From NCBI GenBank assembly GCA_018398805.1, contig JAGFBZ010002028.1, positions 558,001 to 622,000 of the forward strand: a DNA stretch of 64,000 bases, in the 5' to 3' direction. The notes below the pieces were generated by a model. It saw only the letters and a list, made by a program, of their open reading frames with translations. It had not been told where the DNA came from and ran no database searches. Shown here one piece after another: positions 62,011-64,000 of the stretch; the first letter of the stretch is position 1; each line of letters begins with the position of its first letter. Both the position numbers and the translations under genes were made by a program. Source of the DNA: Hirundichthys speculiger. Taxonomy: Eukaryota; Chordata; Actinopteri; Beloniformes; Exocoetidae.

Positions 62011-64000
62011 TAGTTAAAGAACTTATTTTTATTTTGCAGCTTTCATGCTGCTCAGACTTACTTTATCCATCCTGATCCACAAATCTGATGATTTATACCT
62101 GCGAATGCTCCTCAGAGAAATCAAGGCAGTCGTACTACTGGAGCCTCTCTGCTGTGTGTGTGAGTGTCTGAGTAACTATGGTAACAGAGCTGTGCATCTC
62201 TATCGTCTTTCCTCAACTGTTCATTTCATTCATAAAAATAGATGGTCCTTTTTAGTTCTTGCTAGACCTTGAAGATGAGCCAAGTGGCTGTTTAAACAGT
62301 TTCCTACATTTAATGACGCAAGCATCCTCTTTATCTGCTTTGACCTCGCTTAATCTATAGAAAAATTCAAATGTGAAAGCATGCAACTTAAGTTTCATTC
62401 AAGTGATCAATTGTCTCATCCAGCTATTTTCCCAAAAAGTTGATTTTTTGGGGGGAAGATCCAATGAAAAGTACATAAGTGAAAGTTTTCTTTTCAATGC
62501 AGTTAATGCTCAAGCATTTAACGTTTGAAACTTCTCTGATTAACGTTCCCGTGACTTCCGGATACAAAGTAAAGTAAAGATGGCCTGATTGGTCCTGAGT
62601 ACTCTGGCAGTGGCAGCGGAGCTTAAGAGAGTGAGAGAAAAGCTGGTACCTGGGACCCACGAGGGTCAGTGCACCAGACCTATTTAATGTGGATTCATCT
62701 ATTTCGAAAAGTACGGGAGAATAGCTTTCTTTCCAGTGCAGCCGTGGGTGGAAAGCTATTGCGAGGGCTGCAGCTATGGAAGCTTGGAAAACTGCAATCT
62801 GTTATCTTCTCAAGTCTCTTCCTCATAAATAAATCAACGTTTAAAGACACAAAAAAAGAATTAGATTAAATCATCAGTCAACTGTTGGGACGTCGATGTT
62901 TTTCTGAAGCTCTCTGAACTGAATGAAAATCCTTTCAGCATCAGTGACCTTTATCCCCCCCCCAAAAAAAAATAAAATAAAATAAAATGACAAAGAGACA
63001 GGCAACAGAAACAGATAAACAAGAATGCAGAAAGTCAGTTTGCCTGATTAATATGTTTTTTTTATTCTGGTGGTGTGATCTAGTTGATAACCACAGAATA
63101 AAATGTCATTAAAATCAAAATAATAGAATAGTCTTCCTGTCTAACATTTCAGACTCTGAAACAGACAGAACGAGACAAAGCTGAAGGGGTCAGACGGCTT
63201 GAGAAAACTCCAGTTGAAGACGGTTTTTCTGAGCTGGTAAAATTCATTTGCACTCAACTGTCAGACCTCCGAATGTCACGGTCAGGTGGAGTGATGAAGG
63301 AGAAAAATTCAGCCGTCTCATTTCTATAGATGGCTATTCTTTTAGGCCAGAAGGTGTGAATATGTTCAAAAGAAAATCACATCCTCCCTGAATGATTTTT
63401 TTTGTTCAGCGTCTTAGCAGCAGCGATTTCCAGAAAACATATTTAACCGATGTGACATGCGTGAGAATAAAAAATTGAAAGCCAGTCATTCTTTTGTTGT
63501 GATTTATCACTTTGGACAGATTCTGCATCTGAAAGGAGAAAAAAACCACTTAGAGCTGAAAATCGCAGGTCAAACAGCTCCGCACTTAATTTATATGATG
63601 ATAATGTTTCGTGAAATCATTTCAGGGAAAACAGCTCAGCTCGGCTTGTTTATTAATATGACACTTTCCATTTACTTCCCCTTCACTTTCCATTCTTCAG
63701 TCTTCACTCTTCTCGTTGCTGAATGGTTTGAAGGCGACAATCTATCTCGATGATTCTCGGCATCAACACAACAGTGACTGGAACAGTCTGAGAGCCAGAG
63801 GGAGGACACGGCCTGATGGCAGCCAAACCTGCTCACTGGTGGCAGCAAAATTCTCTCTCCGGCCTCCCATTCACGGATATTTCCACCGGTACAGAACGTA
63901 CCAAACCAATCAGGCTTTAAGCGAGGACTCGTACAGGAGCATTCAAGAGAACCAAGATGACTGCAGGAGTGCTGTAACAGCTTGGATCAAAAAAGATTTT
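62011..64000. other. Intergenic DNA, nothing recognised
   Basis: No exon, RNA gene or clear transposon. AAAATAAAATAAAATAAAAT near 62968-62989 is a simple repeat. The open frame 63457-63753 (98 codons) has no domain. Confidence 0.4.

Noticed and set aside
62045..62272. Leucine-rich 75-codon frame
   Set aside because: No domain, no conserved start context, next to a dispersed repeat; treated as chance.

Overview
The window looks like teleost fish nuclear DNA. It is AT-rich, gene-poor and packed with decayed fish-type transposons (hAT, Tc1/mariner, LINE tails, a DANA/HE1-like SINE). The only protein-coding gene I can support is the 3' part of a NALCN-channel auxiliary factor gene of the NALF1 (FAM155A) family, on the + strand. 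Two coding exons are visible: 37963-38131 carries most of the cysteine-rich domain, and 40857-41155 carries the hydrophobic C-terminal segment and the stop codon. The large first coding exon lies outside the window, so positions 1-37962 are read as part of a very long first intron. This matches the gene's known architecture: a huge intron 1 followed by two short terminal exons.

Layout. 1-37962: intron 1, with a TA-flanked MITE (571-940), a Tc1 remnant (955-1970), three hAT elements with perfect 8-bp target duplications (7861, 17869, 25822), a truncated sister of the 25822 element (about 8700-9320), a CpG-rich stretch (10400-11030), a perfect 62-nt palindrome (25305-25366), LINE fragments and one SINE. 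37963-41155: exon 2, intron 2, exon 3. 41156 to about 45545: probable long 3' UTR ending at an AATAAA with a GT-rich downstream element. 45641-64000: intergenic DNA with a second Tc1 remnant, four hAT elements with terminal duplications, one partial hAT copy, LINE tails and an array with a period of about 180 bp.

No bacterial-type system, CRISPR array, RNA gene or second protein-coding gene is supported, and almost all open reading frames are chance or transposon remnants. The points most worth a second look are: an hAT-type element carrying a MADF-like (Adf-1 type DNA-binding) coding fragment in two copies; a composite hAT element with long inverted arms, a GTCGCTA-rich core and a 36-nt C run; the 62-nt palindrome presenting two divergent octamer motifs; and CTCF-like cores whose orientation changes around the NALF1 terminal exons, some of them carried by transposons. 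I found no convincing new biological system; these are leads of moderate strength.
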